Shown piece by piece: positions 8,370-17,595 of a DNA stretch of 64,000 nt. The translations under genes were made by a program, and so were the position numbers. The stretch's first letter is position 1. The number at the start of each line of letters is the position of its first letter. Origin of the DNA: CAWKKW01 sp963850345 (GTDB lineage: Bacteria > Acidobacteriota > Terriglobia > Terriglobales > Acidobacteriaceae); the NCBI GenBank assembly GCA_963850345.1, contig CAWKKW010000006.1, positions 124,001 through 188,000 on the forward strand, written 5' to 3'. The notes under the pieces are model-generated. The model did no database searches. It was not told where the DNA came from and saw only the letters and a list, made by a program, of their open reading frames with translations.

Positions 8370-11300
8370 ATGAGCACTCTTAGATCACAGCTCCCAGAGT
8401 TTCATCCAGAGCCGGTACCTCCGGTACAGCATCGCCGCCGTTGGCCGAGGGTTGTCGCATGGATCGCGGCAGGCCTGCTGCTTCTGATCGTGGTGGTCGT
8501 CGGCGCCTTCTTCGCTGTGCTTCACTCCGCCCGCTTTCACAACTACTTGCTGGCGAAGGTACAGCACGATGCGACGGAAAGCCTCGGCGCCCAAGTTCAG
8601 TTACAGAATTTTGCGCTGAATCTCTCAAACCTCACTCTGGACCTCTACGGTGTCACTGTCCATGGCGCGGCTCCTTACCCTGACCCGCCGCTGCTGCAGG
8701 TGCAGCATCTCCATGCGGGCATTCGCATCGTCTCGCTGCTCAGCAGGAAGTGGTACATGGACACCGTTCAGATCGACCATCCGGTTGTCTACCTCTTCAC
8801 CGATGCCAAGGGAGTCAGCAATATTCCCAAGCCGAAGAGCAGCGGCGGGAACAGCAACACGAGCATCTTCGACCTGGGAATTCGTCACGCTATCCTCTCT
8901 AACGGAGAGGCTTACTACAACAATAAGCAGAGCGTGCTCGATGCCGATCTGCACGACCTCGAGTTTCGCGCGGCCTTCGATCCCACGCAAAAGCGATACT
9001 CCGGGAAGGTCAGCTATAGCGATGGCCACCTGACCTCTGGAACTCTTCGCACCTTTGGGCATAGCCTCGATTCGACATTCAGCGCGACTCCGACCACGTT
9101 TCAGCTCACCAATGCCAAGCTGAGCAGTGGACAGTCTCAGTTTCTGTTGAATGCCACGTTGCAGAACTACAGCAACCCTCAGGTGCAGGCTCAGTACGAG
9201 GCCGTTATCAATGGCGGTGACGTCCGGACTATCCTCAACAACACGTCTGTTCCGACAGGAATTCTTAGGGCAAGCGGGACCGCGCAATACTCGGCAGTTC
9301 CCAACCGGCCTCTGCTTGAAACGCTGTCAGTCAACGGCAACCTGAGCAGCCAGCAAATCGATGTGGCGACATCATCGCTGCGTACGCAGATTCGTAACGT
9401 CGCCGCGCAGTATTCTCTTTCCAATGGGAATGCCGACGTTTCTTCCTTCCGCGCTATGCTTCTCGGTGGAGAACTCAAGGGCAGCGCGAAGATGAACGCG
9501 ATCGGCGGCGATACGCACTCGCAAGTTGAGGCGACGCTGCATGGCGTTTCGCTTGCAGCCGCACGAAGCATGATGCATACTGCTGCGCTGCCGCGGGATG
9601 TGAGTGTAGCGGGCGGGCTCAACGCCGATGTAACTGCAGCCTGGGGCAAGACGCTGGACAACCTCGTCGCCCACGCGAATGCCGCGATTGATGGACGCGT
9701 CTCCGGGAATGGCGCAAACGGTACAGGCGGCACCGTCATTCCGGTACATAGTGCCATTCACGCGATCTATACCGGTTCTAATCAGCAAATTGCACTGAAC
9801 CAGAGTTATGTTCGCATGCCGCAGAGTACGCTCGATTTGAATGGCGTGATGAGTAAGCGATCCAGTCTCGCTCTTCGTTTCCATTCGATCGATCTGCATG
9901 AGCTTGAGACTGTGGCCTCGCTGTTCCGCGCTGCCAATCCCGGCGCCCCGCCACAACCGCTCGACTTGGCAGGAACAGCGTCTTTCGAGGGTCTAGTGCA
10001 GGGCTCGACCGCGGCACCGCATCTCACCGGCAAACTCGTCGCCTCAGACCTTCGCGTCCATGGAACCAACTGGCGCTCTCTGCAGACGAACGTGGACGTA
10101 AGTCCCTCTCTAGCCAGTCTGCAGAATGCTCGCCTGCAACCTGCGACCCAGGGGAACATCGCCTTCAACGCAAGCGCCGGACTAACCAAGTGGGCATTCA
10201 AAAACACCAGTCCTATTCAGATTGACTTGAATGCGTCGCAGTTGAACGTGGCCGAGTTCCTGAAAGCTGCTGGCTCTCAGGCTCCGGTCAGCGGCACGCT
10301 CTCTGCCAATGTGAAGATGCACGGTACGGAGCTGCACCCGGTCGGCCAAGGCAACGTCTCGCTCGCGCACAGTGTGGTCTATAACGAGCCGATTCGATCA
10401 GTGCAGGTCGACTTTTCCGGCACCGGCGATGAGGTTCATGGAAATCTTGCTATCGCAATGCCTGCTGGAAACGTGCAAGGTGTCGTGAGCGTTCGTCCAC
10501 AAGCGAAGGCCTACACGGCGCAACTTACCGGGAACGGCATCGACATATCCAAGCTGCAAACAGTGAAAGCGAAAAACCTCGCGGCAAGCGGAATGGTCAA
10601 TATCCATGCGACCGGACAAGGCACGTTTGACAACCCTCAACTCGATGCTTCTGTGCAGGTGCCTCGGCTTGAGATTCAGAAGCAAGTCATTCAGCAGCTG
10701 AATCTCGAGATGAACGTAGCCGACCACGTCGCAAATGCGAACCTGTCTGCCAATGCAGTGAATACCTCGATTCGCGGCAAAGCCAACGTCCATCTCACCG
10801 GCGACTACCTGGCGGATGCCACGATCGATACGCAACAGATACCGTTACAGCCGCTAGTCGCCATCTATGCACCGGCGCAGGCTGCCGATCTGAGCGGGAC
10901 AACGGAGATCCATGGCACGCTACATGGCCCGCTGAAAAACAAGAATCAACTCGAAGCCCACCTTCGCATTCCCATGCTCAAGCTGGCCTATGGCCCTTCC
11001 ATTCAACTTGCCGCCGCTGCTCCTATCGAGGTGGATTACAAGGACGGAGTGGTCGCGCTGCAGCGTGGTGTGATTCGCGGGACCGACACCGACCTGCAGT
11101 TTCAGGGCTCGATCCCGACCGTGGGGAATGCCCCCATGTCGCTGCTCCTGCTGGGAACTGTCAACCTGCATCTCGCCGAGTTGCTGAGTCCGGATATGCA
11201 AACCTCCGGCCAGCTCAAGTTCAACATCAATTCGTACGGTGCTACGCACGACCCCAACGTCGAAGGGCAGATTCAAATCGTCGATGCAAACTTTGCGAAT

Positions 11301-12401
11301 GGGGATTTGCCCGTGGGTTTGCAGCATGGCAACGGCGTACTCACGCTGACTAAAGATCGGCTGAACATCACCAGCTTCCAGGGAACCGTCGGCGGTGGCA
11401 CCGTGACAGCGCAGGGAGGGGTAGCCTACCGGCCCAACATGCAATTTGATCTTGGGCTCTCCGCGAAGGACATTCGCCTGCTCTATCCGCAGGGCGTCCG
11501 CGAAGGCATCAATGCAGATCTGAGGCTCTCCGGAACGACCGAGAACGCTTTACTTGGCGGTTCCGTCAACATTGCGGATGTTTCGTTCACGCCTGCGTTC
11601 GACCTGACTAGCTTCATCAACCAGTTCAGCGGAGGCGTTGCAGCGCCGCCTTCGCAAGGCTTCACCCAGAACGTTCAGCTGAACCTGTCCGTGCACTCCG
11701 CAAATAACATCAATCTCGTCAGCCGGGCGGTGAGCGTCAACGGCACCGCGAACCTGCAGGTCCGAGGCACTGCGGCGCAACCCGTTATCCTGGGTCGCGT
11801 CAACCTTGATGGCGGCGACCTTATCTTCAACGGCGACCGCTTCGTCCTGAACGGCGGTACGATCCAGTTCGTCAATCCGGTCGAGACGCAACCCGTGGTC
11901 AACCTGGCCCTGAACACGACCATCCAGCAGTACAACATCTACATGCGATTTAACGGGCCTGTAGATCAGTTACACACCGACTACGCATCGGATCCTTCGC
12001 TGCCTGCGGCCGATATCATCAATCTGCTCGCCTTCGGTAAGACGACCGAAGCCAACTCGCCCGACGCCGCCACCCCGGCCAATCAGGCAGCGGAATCCCT
12101 CGTCGCCTCGCAGGTAAGCAGCCAGGTCACGAGCCGCGTTTCCAAGGTAGCCGGCATCTCTCAGCTCTCGATCAATCCAGTGCTGGCAGGTGGAACGAGT
12201 CAAGGGCCCCCGGGAGCGAACGTCACCATTCAGCAGCGTGTAACTGGAAACCTGTTCGTGACGTTCTCGTCGAATGTGGCGTCGACCCAGAACCAGACCA
12301 TCATGGGCCAGTACCAGATATCGCCGCGCGTTGCCGTGAGTGCGACTCGTGATCAGAATGGAGGGTTCGCGGTCGACGCGACCATCAAGAAAACCTGGTA
12401 G
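8370..12401 (+). CDS. tamB: TamB-like translocation/assembly module protein (DUF490)
   Basis: A 1343-residue AsmA/TamB-superfamily protein. One N-terminal transmembrane helix lies near residues 30-55. Then comes a very long series of amphipathic beta strands rich in Asn, Gln, Ser, Gly and alternating hydrophobics, expected to form a periplasm-spanning groove. The last 350 residues match the DUF490 region, with the segment VSVNGTANLQVRGTAAQP and the pattern N-L-D-G-G-D-L-I-F-N-G. A GAGGG ribosome binding site precedes the ATG, and the gene follows the Omp85 gene by 12 bases, so the two form an operon. The pair likely forms an inner-to-outer membrane bridge for envelope protein or phospholipid traffic. 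Confidence 0.9.
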   Translation: MSTLRSQLPEFHPEPVPPVQHRRRWPRVVAWIAAGLLLLIVVVVGAFFAVLHSARFHNYLLAKVQHDATESLGAQVQLQNFALNLSNLTLDLYGVTVHGAAPYPDPPLLQVQHLHAGIRIVSLLSRKWYMDTVQIDHPVVYLFTDAKGVSNIPKPKSSGGNSNTSIFDLGIRHAILSNGEAYYNNKQSVLDADLHDLEFRAAFDPTQKRYSGKVSYSDGHLTSGTLRTFGHSLDSTFSATPTTFQLTNAKLSSGQSQFLLNATLQNYSNPQVQAQYEAVINGGDVRTILNNTSVPTGILRASGTAQYSAVPNRPLLETLSVNGNLSSQQIDVATSSLRTQIRNVAAQYSLSNGNADVSSFRAMLLGGELKGSAKMNAIGGDTHSQVEATLHGVSLAAARSMMHTAALPRDVSVAGGLNADVTAAWGKTLDNLVAHANAAIDGRVSGNGANGTGGTVIPVHSAIHAIYTGSNQQIALNQSYVRMPQSTLDLNGVMSKRSSLALRFHSIDLHELETVASLFRAANPGAPPQPLDLAGTASFEGLVQGSTAAPHLTGKLVASDLRVHGTNWRSLQTNVDVSPSLASLQNARLQPATQGNIAFNASAGLTKWAFKNTSPIQIDLNASQLNVAEFLKAAGSQAPVSGTLSANVKMHGTELHPVGQGNVSLAHSVVYNEPIRSVQVDFSGTGDEVHGNLAIAMPAGNVQGVVSVRPQAKAYTAQLTGNGIDISKLQTVKAKNLAASGMVNIHATGQGTFDNPQLDASVQVPRLEIQKQVIQQLNLEMNVADHVANANLSANAVNTSIRGKANVHLTGDYLADATIDTQQIPLQPLVAIYAPAQAADLSGTTEIHGTLHGPLKNKNQLEAHLRIPMLKLAYGPSIQLAAAAPIEVDYKDGVVALQRGVIRGTDTDLQFQGSIPTVGNAPMSLLLLGTVNLHLAELLSPDMQTSGQLKFNINSYGATHDPNVEGQIQIVDANFANGDLPVGLQHGNGVLTLTKDRLNITSFQGTVGGGTVTAQGGVAYRPNMQFDLGLSAKDIRLLYPQGVREGINADLRLSGTTENALLGGSVNIADVSFTPAFDLTSFINQFSGGVAAPPSQGFTQNVQLNLSVHSANNINLVSRAVSVNGTANLQVRGTAAQPVILGRVNLDGGDLIFNGDRFVLNGGTIQFVNPVETQPVVNLALNTTIQQYNIYMRFNGPVDQLHTDYASDPSLPAADIINLLAFGKTTEANSPDAATPANQAAESLVASQVSSQVTSRVSKVAGISQLSINPVLAGGTSQGPPGANVTIQQRVTGNLFVTFSSNVASTQNQTIMGQYQISPRVAVSATRDQNGGFAVDATIKKTW

Positions 12402-12456
12402 ATACAGGACTAGGTCGACTTGAGCAGGACCCGTCCAGTTCTCGTACAGATGGCTG

Positions 12457-13023
12457 TTACTTCTTCCGTGCCGCCGGTTTCCTGGGCTTAAGTCCCGTGA
12501 CCAGTTTCTCAAGCTCTGCAAGCCTGGCCTTCAGCTCGTCCACGTCGCTCGCCTCAGGTTTTTGGCGACCGTTGGTGCGACCTGCTGTGTTCTCACTCGG
12601 GACGGCAGGTTGCGGTGCTGCTGGAACTGCGTTGGGAGGACGATTCGCTGTCTGCATAAATTCAAATGGATTGAAGGGCGGCGGCATCGCCCGGTACGAG
12701 TTCTGATACATGTCAAACATCGCCTTCATGTACTTGAGCGCACTCTCCTGACTCGCACGGCCCGAGGCGATCACCATCTGGCGAAGGATGTCGAGCGGGA
12801 AGCTTGAGTCCGGCAGCTTCGCGTCCTCCACAATGATCTGCGTCAAGATGAGGCGGGTAATATCCTCGCCAGTCGAGGCATCGACTACTCGCACTTCATC
12901 GCCTCTGCGTAACATCTGCGCCACTTCATCCAGGTTCACGTAACGGCTGTTCGTTGTGTCATACAGGCGACGATTCTCGTACTTCTTAATCAGGATCTCA
13001 GTCTGCGCCATGGTCACTGCCAT
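12457..13023 (-). CDS. phaR: PHA synthesis regulator PhaR
   Basis: A 188-residue polyhydroxyalkanoate-responsive repressor. Residues 9-65 are the PHB/PHA accumulation N-terminal domain with IKKYENRRLYDT and SRYVNLDEVA. Residues 85-125 form the second accumulation-regulator region (FPLDILRQM...). A Pro-rich linker leads to a short coiled coil and a Lys/Arg tail. Family members bind both phasin promoters and the polymer, releasing DNA when PHA accumulates. AGAGGT stands four bases before the ATG at 13023; a longer upstream frame runs into the phasin promoter and is unlikely. The gene is divergent from the phasin gene across 91 bases, where it probably acts. Confidence 0.93.
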   Translation of the reverse strand: MAVTMAQTEILIKKYENRRLYDTTNSRYVNLDEVAQMLRRGDEVRVVDASTGEDITRLILTQIIVEDAKLPDSSFPLDILRQMVIASGRASQESALKYMKAMFDMYQNSYRAMPPPFNPFEFMQTANRPPNAVPAAPQPAVPSENTAGRTNGRQKPEASDVDELKARLAELEKLVTGLKPRKPAARKK

Positions 13024-13031
13024 TTTACCTC

Positions 13032-13059
13032 TTGACACCTGAACGGATCGGCGTAGGAT
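13032..13059 (+). promoter_or_regulatory. Likely sigma-70 promoter of the phasin gene
   Basis: TTGACA at 13032-13037 and TAGGAT at 13054-13059 are 16 bases apart in the phaR-phasin spacer. The -35 box matches the consensus exactly. Confidence 0.5.
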
Positions 13060-13114
13060 TGAATCTGCTGCATCGCAGCATAAAGCGCAGCGTAAGTGCG
13101 AGAGGAGAATACCC

Positions 13115-13711
13115 ATGATCCCGGCTAAAGAAATGTATGGTGAGCAGGTTTCGTCTGGAGCGGCAGAGAAGATCGATGTAATGGAGGCTGTCTCCGCGTG
13201 GTACGGCAAGGGGCTGGAACGTTTCGCCGAGGTTCAGAAGAAAACTATCGAACTGGCTGCGGATCAGAACGCCGAATTGATCGACACGTGGAAAAAGATG
13301 GCGCAACTCGTCCCCGGCGCTCCCGGAGTCTTCTTGCTCGACCTGGCCGCCAGCGGTTTTGAGCGCTATGTGGAGACGCACAAGACGGCCATCGACACAA
13401 TGCTCGAGCAAGGCAAAGCAGTAACAGACCTGATGAAGGAACGGAGTCTAAGCGCCAGCAAGGTTGCCGATGAAGCTAAGGCGATCCTTCAGCAGACTGT
13501 AGAGCAGACGGTTTCGACGCAGAAAAGAGCACTCGAGTACTCGGCTGCGAATACCAAGGTGATGATCGAGAAAACTCGCCAGCAGCTGGGCTTGTCATCC
13601 GTCCCCAACGAAGTCGTTGACTCCTTCGATCGCGGCATTGACACCTTTGTCGAGAGCCAGAAGGAATTGATTGACATCGCTGCCATGCCGTTCGTCGGCG
13701 CGGGAAAATAG
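13115..13711 (+). CDS. phaP: Phasin family protein
   Basis: A 198-residue, largely helical and hydrophilic protein with the amphipathic helices and lack of cysteines typical of phasins (PHA granule surface proteins). Conserved-type segments include GLERFAEVQKKTIELAADQN, YVETHKTAIDTML, and a C-terminal FVESQKELIDIA. A strong GAGAGGAG ribosome binding site precedes the ATG. It is the first gene of a run followed by the PhaE-like protein and PHA synthase, and faces phaR across a shared promoter region, so repression by PhaR and release on polymer formation is the expected control. Phasins coat the granule, set its size and shield the polymer. Confidence 0.85.
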   Translation: MIPAKEMYGEQVSSGAAEKIDVMEAVSAWYGKGLERFAEVQKKTIELAADQNAELIDTWKKMAQLVPGAPGVFLLDLAASGFERYVETHKTAIDTMLEQGKAVTDLMKERSLSASKVADEAKAILQQTVEQTVSTQKRALEYSAANTKVMIEKTRQQLGLSSVPNEVVDSFDRGIDTFVESQKELIDIAAMPFVGAGK

Positions 13712-13834
13712 CCAAGGTCCCGCCGGCGCGAATCGCTGCGCCAGATAGGTGGAGGCAGCCGATCGATCTAATTCCCAGTCGGATGCCTCTCACCAGGTAT
13801 ATGCTTTGTATGGCTTAGTAAGAGGGAGCCAACT

Positions 13835-14197
13835 ATGAGTGAAATACCAGCCAGCAACTCCAAGGCGTTCGATCCGTTTGAGCCCTTTCGCGGGATGCGC
13901 GATGCTTATCTCGATTCCATGTCTAAAGCTATGATCGAGGCGGTAAATACAGAGAGTTATGCGCAAGCCACGGGAGCTATGCTCGACGGCTATCTCACCG
14001 CGTCCGCTCCTTTTCGCGAGGCGCTGGAGAAAGCCATGCTCCGTTCGCTCGAGCAACTGTCGATGCCCTCGCGGCAGGAGTTTGCAGCGCTGGCCGAGCG
14101 GTTCACTCATATCGAAATGCGACTCGATGACATGGACGCAAAACTCGATAAGCTTGCCGCGGCGTTTGCTGTATCGCGACCTGAGACGGGCAAGTAG
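13835..14197 (+). CDS. Small PhaE-like PHA synthase subunit
   Basis: A 120-residue soluble helical protein. Its second half (about 70-108: LRSLEQLSMPSRQEFAALAE, then a heptad-rich coiled coil) resembles the C-terminal signature of class III synthase subunit PhaE, where a short hydrophobic run with PTR/PSR leads into a coiled coil. PhaE proteins are normally about 350 residues and class IV PhaR subunits about 200, so this is strongly reduced. AGAGGGAG precedes the ATG. It sits between the phasin gene and class III phaC, where phaE belongs. I infer that it activates PhaC; a phasin-like helper is the alternative. Confidence 0.65.
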   Translation: MSEIPASNSKAFDPFEPFRGMRDAYLDSMSKAMIEAVNTESYAQATGAMLDGYLTASAPFREALEKAMLRSLEQLSMPSRQEFAALAERFTHIEMRLDDMDAKLDKLAAAFAVSRPETGK

Positions 14198-14311
14198 GCA
14201 CTCGCAACGCAATAGAACCGCGATCCGCGCTGTGCGGCCTCCTGCAGCGACGTGAACCGCGTGGGGCGAGAGGGTGAAAAGCAACGGAGTGCAGAAAGAG
14301 CCAGGAGCACC

Positions 14312-15379
14312 ATGGCGCAAGGTTTGGTCTACTCCGAAGATCCGTCAGTTCTCAATCAGCGGCTGCAGACACTCAACAAGGTGATGACCACCAAGGCGGC
14401 AATTGCCCAGACGCCCAAAGAACTTGTCTGGACGCTCAACAAGGCCAAGCTCTACCGCTATATTCCGACCGTTGCGCCGGAGTTGCGCCATCCGATTCCG
14501 CTGCTCTTGATCTTCGCCATCATGAACCGGCCATCGATTCTTGATCTGCGACCCGGGCACAGCTTCGTCGAGTTCATGGTGAGTCAAGGGTACGACGTGT
14601 ATCTTCTCGATTGGGGCGCCCCGGGTTACGAAGATAAAGACATGAAGTTCGACGACTATGCGTTGGATTACCTGCCTCGCGCAATCCGCAAAGTCAAAGC
14701 CATCTCAGGTGCGGAGGAGTTCAGCATGCTTGGTTGGTGTATCGGCGCTATCCTCACCACGATCTATGCTGCGCTGCGACCAGACGACGGACTTCGCAAC
14801 CTGCTGCTGCTCACCGCGCCGCTTGACTTTTCTAATCCCCAGGGCTTGACGTTCGCGCGCTGGACTGACGAGCGCTACTTCGATGTAGAGAAGGTTCTGG
14901 CCGCCTTCGGCAACATGCCAGGCGAGATGATCGATTACGGGGCTCGTGCGCTGAAGCCTGTTGAGAACTACGTTCTGAATTACCTCAAGCTCTGGGATAG
15001 CCTCGATGATCCAAAGGCGATCGAATCCTGGCATGCGATGAATACCTGGGTCACCGATAACATCCCAATAGCAGGCGGCGCCTTCCGACAGCTGATCGTC
15101 GACCTCTACCGCAATGACCGCCTTATGAAGAACGAGTTAGTCATCCGCGGGCACTTAGTCGACCTAAGCCGTATCCGCGCGAATTTACTCACCCTCATTG
15201 CCGAGGGAGATCACATCACTCCGCCGTGTCAATCAGCGGCCATTCTCTCCAAAGTGGGAAGCACCGACAAAGAGCTGTATCGAGTTCCCGGCGGCCACAT
15301 CGGCATCATGGCTGGAAGCGCGGCTCACAAGCGAACCTGGCCTCACATCAACGAATGGCTTGGTGCGCGCTCCGCATAA
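14312..15379 (+). CDS. phaC: Class III PHA synthase, catalytic subunit PhaC
   Basis: A 355-residue alpha/beta-hydrolase-fold polymerase joining (R)-3-hydroxyacyl-CoA units into polyester. The lipase-like box is G-W-C-I-G with nucleophile Cys143; Asp300 (EGDHITPP) and His329 (PGGHIG) complete the triad. The 355-residue length and absence of the long N-terminal domain of class I/II enzymes place it in class III. An AGGAG site lies eight bases before the ATG at 14312; twenty further upstream codons have no ribosome binding site and are not family-like. It follows the PhaE-like gene by 114 bases and converges on phaB/phaA across a strong hairpin. Confidence 0.94.
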   Translation: MAQGLVYSEDPSVLNQRLQTLNKVMTTKAAIAQTPKELVWTLNKAKLYRYIPTVAPELRHPIPLLLIFAIMNRPSILDLRPGHSFVEFMVSQGYDVYLLDWGAPGYEDKDMKFDDYALDYLPRAIRKVKAISGAEEFSMLGWCIGAILTTIYAALRPDDGLRNLLLLTAPLDFSNPQGLTFARWTDERYFDVEKVLAAFGNMPGEMIDYGARALKPVENYVLNYLKLWDSLDDPKAIESWHAMNTWVTDNIPIAGGAFRQLIVDLYRNDRLMKNELVIRGHLVDLSRIRANLLTLIAEGDHITPPCQSAAILSKVGSTDKELYRVPGGHIGIMAGSAAHKRTWPHINEWLGARSA

Positions 15380-15382
15380 GTC

Positions 15383-15404
15383 CGGGCCCGAGTCATCGGG
15401 CCCG
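15383..15404. terminator. Hairpin between phaC and phaB
   Basis: Perfect 9-base arms CGGGCCCGA/TCGGGCCCG with a GTCA loop, directly after the phaC stop and before the convergent phaB stop. No U-run; probably works for both directions. Confidence 0.7.
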
Positions 15405-15432
15405 AACCTACAAGCATAGTTATCAACCCCGC

Positions 15433-16215
15433 TTACAAGTAGATACCGCCATTCACGTTCAGTTGCTGACCGGTGATGTAGTCCCCGTCGCAGATCAGAA
15501 ATGCTACGGCCTTGGCGATCTCCTCAGGTTCAGCGAATCGCTGCATCGGGATCTTGCCCTTGATCTGGTCAAGCACATTCGGCGGCACCGCACTCAGCAT
15601 GTCTGTGGCGGTGAACCCCGGGGCTACGACATTGGCGGTGATGTTGAACTTAGCCAGTTCCAACGCCAGCACCTTGGTGAATGCAATGATGCCGCCCTTG
15701 CTTGCCGCGTAGTTTGCCTGGCCGAAGTTTCCCGCCTGCCCGGAGAACGACGCAATGTTGACGATGCGGCCAAACTTCTGCTCGATCATGGCCGGCAGCG
15801 CCGCGCTGGTGCAGAAGAAGGTGCCATTCAGATTTGTGTCGATCACCTCCAGCCAGTCGTCGTCGCTCATCTTGCGTATAGATCGGTCCCGCGTGATACC
15901 GGCATTGTTTACCAGGATGTCGAGCTTTGCATACCGATCCAGCACCTCTCTTACCAGATGTCTGGCCTGGACCTTGTCGGAAACGTCTCCTTGAAACATG
16001 TCGCTCTCGCCGCCGTTCCGGCGTATGCCGTTCCTCGCGTCTTCAGCCCCTGTGAGTCCGGTACGGAAGGTGATCGCCACGGTGGCTCCCCGGTCGGCCA
16101 ATTCGATCGCAATAGCGCGCCCGATTCCACGGGATGCTCCAGTAACGAGGGCTACCTTTCCAGTAAGTGGCTTAGTGGTAGTTATGCTGGGCTGTCTTAA
16201 CAGTGCGGTTCCCAT
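15433..16215 (-). CDS. phaB: Acetoacetyl-CoA reductase PhaB (FabG-like SDR)
   Basis: A 260-residue SDR that reduces acetoacetyl-CoA to (R)-3-hydroxybutyryl-CoA, the PHA monomer. TGASRGIG is at 25-32, NNAG at 103-106, and the catalytic Ser156, Tyr169, Lys173 are present. The segment GQANYAASKGG and the T-D-M-L motif are typical of the PhaB/FabG group. Its ribosome binding site, AAGGAG, overlaps the phaA stop codon, and only 11 bases separate the genes, so phaA-phaB are coupled. Sequence alone cannot fully exclude a FabG acting on acyl-ACP, but the locus argues for PhaB. Confidence 0.88.
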   Translation of the reverse strand: MGTALLRQPSITTTKPLTGKVALVTGASRGIGRAIAIELADRGATVAITFRTGLTGAEDARNGIRRNGGESDMFQGDVSDKVQARHLVREVLDRYAKLDILVNNAGITRDRSIRKMSDDDWLEVIDTNLNGTFFCTSAALPAMIEQKFGRIVNIASFSGQAGNFGQANYAASKGGIIAFTKVLALELAKFNITANVVAPGFTATDMLSAVPPNVLDQIKGKIPMQRFAEPEEIAKAVAFLICDGDYITGQQLNVNGGIYL

Positions 16216-16226
16216 AAGATTGCTCC

Positions 16227-17417
16227 TTATTCGTTCATTGCTTCAAAAATGGCTGCGATCCCTTGCCCACCGCCGATACACATAGTCACCAGGGCATACT
16301 GGCCGCCGATGCGGCGGAGTTCATGCAAAGCCTTAACGGTAACGATGGCTCCGGTAGCTCCGAGCGGATGGCCGAGCGAGATGCCGCTGCCGTTCGGGTT
16401 GGTCTTCTCCGGTGGGAATCCGAGTTCGCGCCTCACTGCCAGTAACTGCGCGGCAAATGCTTCGTTCACCTCGAACACGTCTATCTGCTCGGCTTTCAGC
16501 CCGGTGAGCTGAAGTAGCTTCTTCACCGCTGAAACTGGCCCGATGCCCATTACGCCTGGTTCCACGCCGGTCACGGCGTAGTCCACAAGCTTAGCCAGGG
16601 GCTTCAACCCACGCTCCTCTGCGGCCTGTCGATCCATCAGAACCAGCGCTGCCGCCCCGTCGTTGATGCTCGAGGCATTCCCGGCAGTCACGGTGCCGTC
16701 TTTGTCAAAGGCGGGCTTCAGCTTCGCCAGATTCTCCATGGTTGCGTCGCTCCGAGGGGACTCGTCCACCAGAAATTGCGTTGTCCCGCTCTTGCTCTTC
16801 AGCTCTACAGGAATAATCTGGCTCGTAAACTTGCCGCTTTGGATGGCGTCGATCGCTCGCCGATGACTTTCAACGGCTAACTCATCCTGGTCTCGCCGGG
16901 AGATTCCCCATTTGCGCGCTATGGTCTCCGCTGTTACGCCCATGTGAACGCCATCGAAGGGATCAGTAACCGCCCCTACCAGCACATCGACAGCAGTTGT
17001 ATCGTTGAGACGCGCGCCCCATCGCATGCTGGTGAGCCAGTAAGGAGCCCTGCTCATGGACTCCACTCCGCCGCCGATCGCTGCATCGGCATCGCCATGC
17101 GCAATTGTCTGGGCCGCTGTCAGGATTGCCTGCAGCCCGCTACCGCACAACCGATTCAGAGTGAGCGCCGGGGTCTCGACCGGCACGCCGCCACGAAGGG
17201 CTGCTACCCGCGACAGGTACATGTCTTTTGCTTCCGTATGAATGACGTTGCCGAAGACCACGTGGCCAATATCGCTCGGAGACAGTCCAGACCGCTGCAC
17301 GCCCTGGCAGACCACCTTGGCAGCCAGTTCCGTCGGAGGTATATCTTTCAACGCACCGCCGAATTTTCCAACCGCGGTACGCACTGCGCTCAATACAACT
17401 ACTTCTCGGTTTGTCAT
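16227..17417 (-). CDS. phaA: Acetyl-CoA C-acetyltransferase (beta-ketothiolase) PhaA
   Basis: A 396-residue thiolase condensing two acetyl-CoA into acetoacetyl-CoA, the first step of PHB synthesis. The acyl-acceptor Cys91 lies in NRLCGSGLQ; His350 in GHPLGATG and Cys380 in CIGGGQG complete the active site. The Asn-Glu-Ala-Phe-Ala motif is present. Length is standard. It is first in a two-gene unit with phaB, convergent with the phaP-phaE-phaC unit, so all core PHA genes sit within 5 kb. Degradative thiolase activity is chemically possible; context favours biosynthesis. Confidence 0.93.
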   Translation of the reverse strand: MTNREVVVLSAVRTAVGKFGGALKDIPPTELAAKVVCQGVQRSGLSPSDIGHVVFGNVIHTEAKDMYLSRVAALRGGVPVETPALTLNRLCGSGLQAILTAAQTIAHGDADAAIGGGVESMSRAPYWLTSMRWGARLNDTTAVDVLVGAVTDPFDGVHMGVTAETIARKWGISRRDQDELAVESHRRAIDAIQSGKFTSQIIPVELKSKSGTTQFLVDESPRSDATMENLAKLKPAFDKDGTVTAGNASSINDGAAALVLMDRQAAEERGLKPLAKLVDYAVTGVEPGVMGIGPVSAVKKLLQLTGLKAEQIDVFEVNEAFAAQLLAVRRELGFPPEKTNPNGSGISLGHPLGATGAIVTVKALHELRRIGGQYALVTMCIGGGQGIAAIFEAMNE

Positions 17418-17595
17418 GGGTTACGCCTTGGAACTGCCAGGTTTTGAGTGAGACATCGCTCCGGCCGCCAGGTCGAAGCACAGATACGAGCGTGGAATTT
17501 GCGGAAGTGAACCACCGTATGGACAATTGTGCAGTGCAACATTTACCATGCTGCGCGGCAACAGAAGTACGCTGCCAACATACAGGTGAAAAGCC

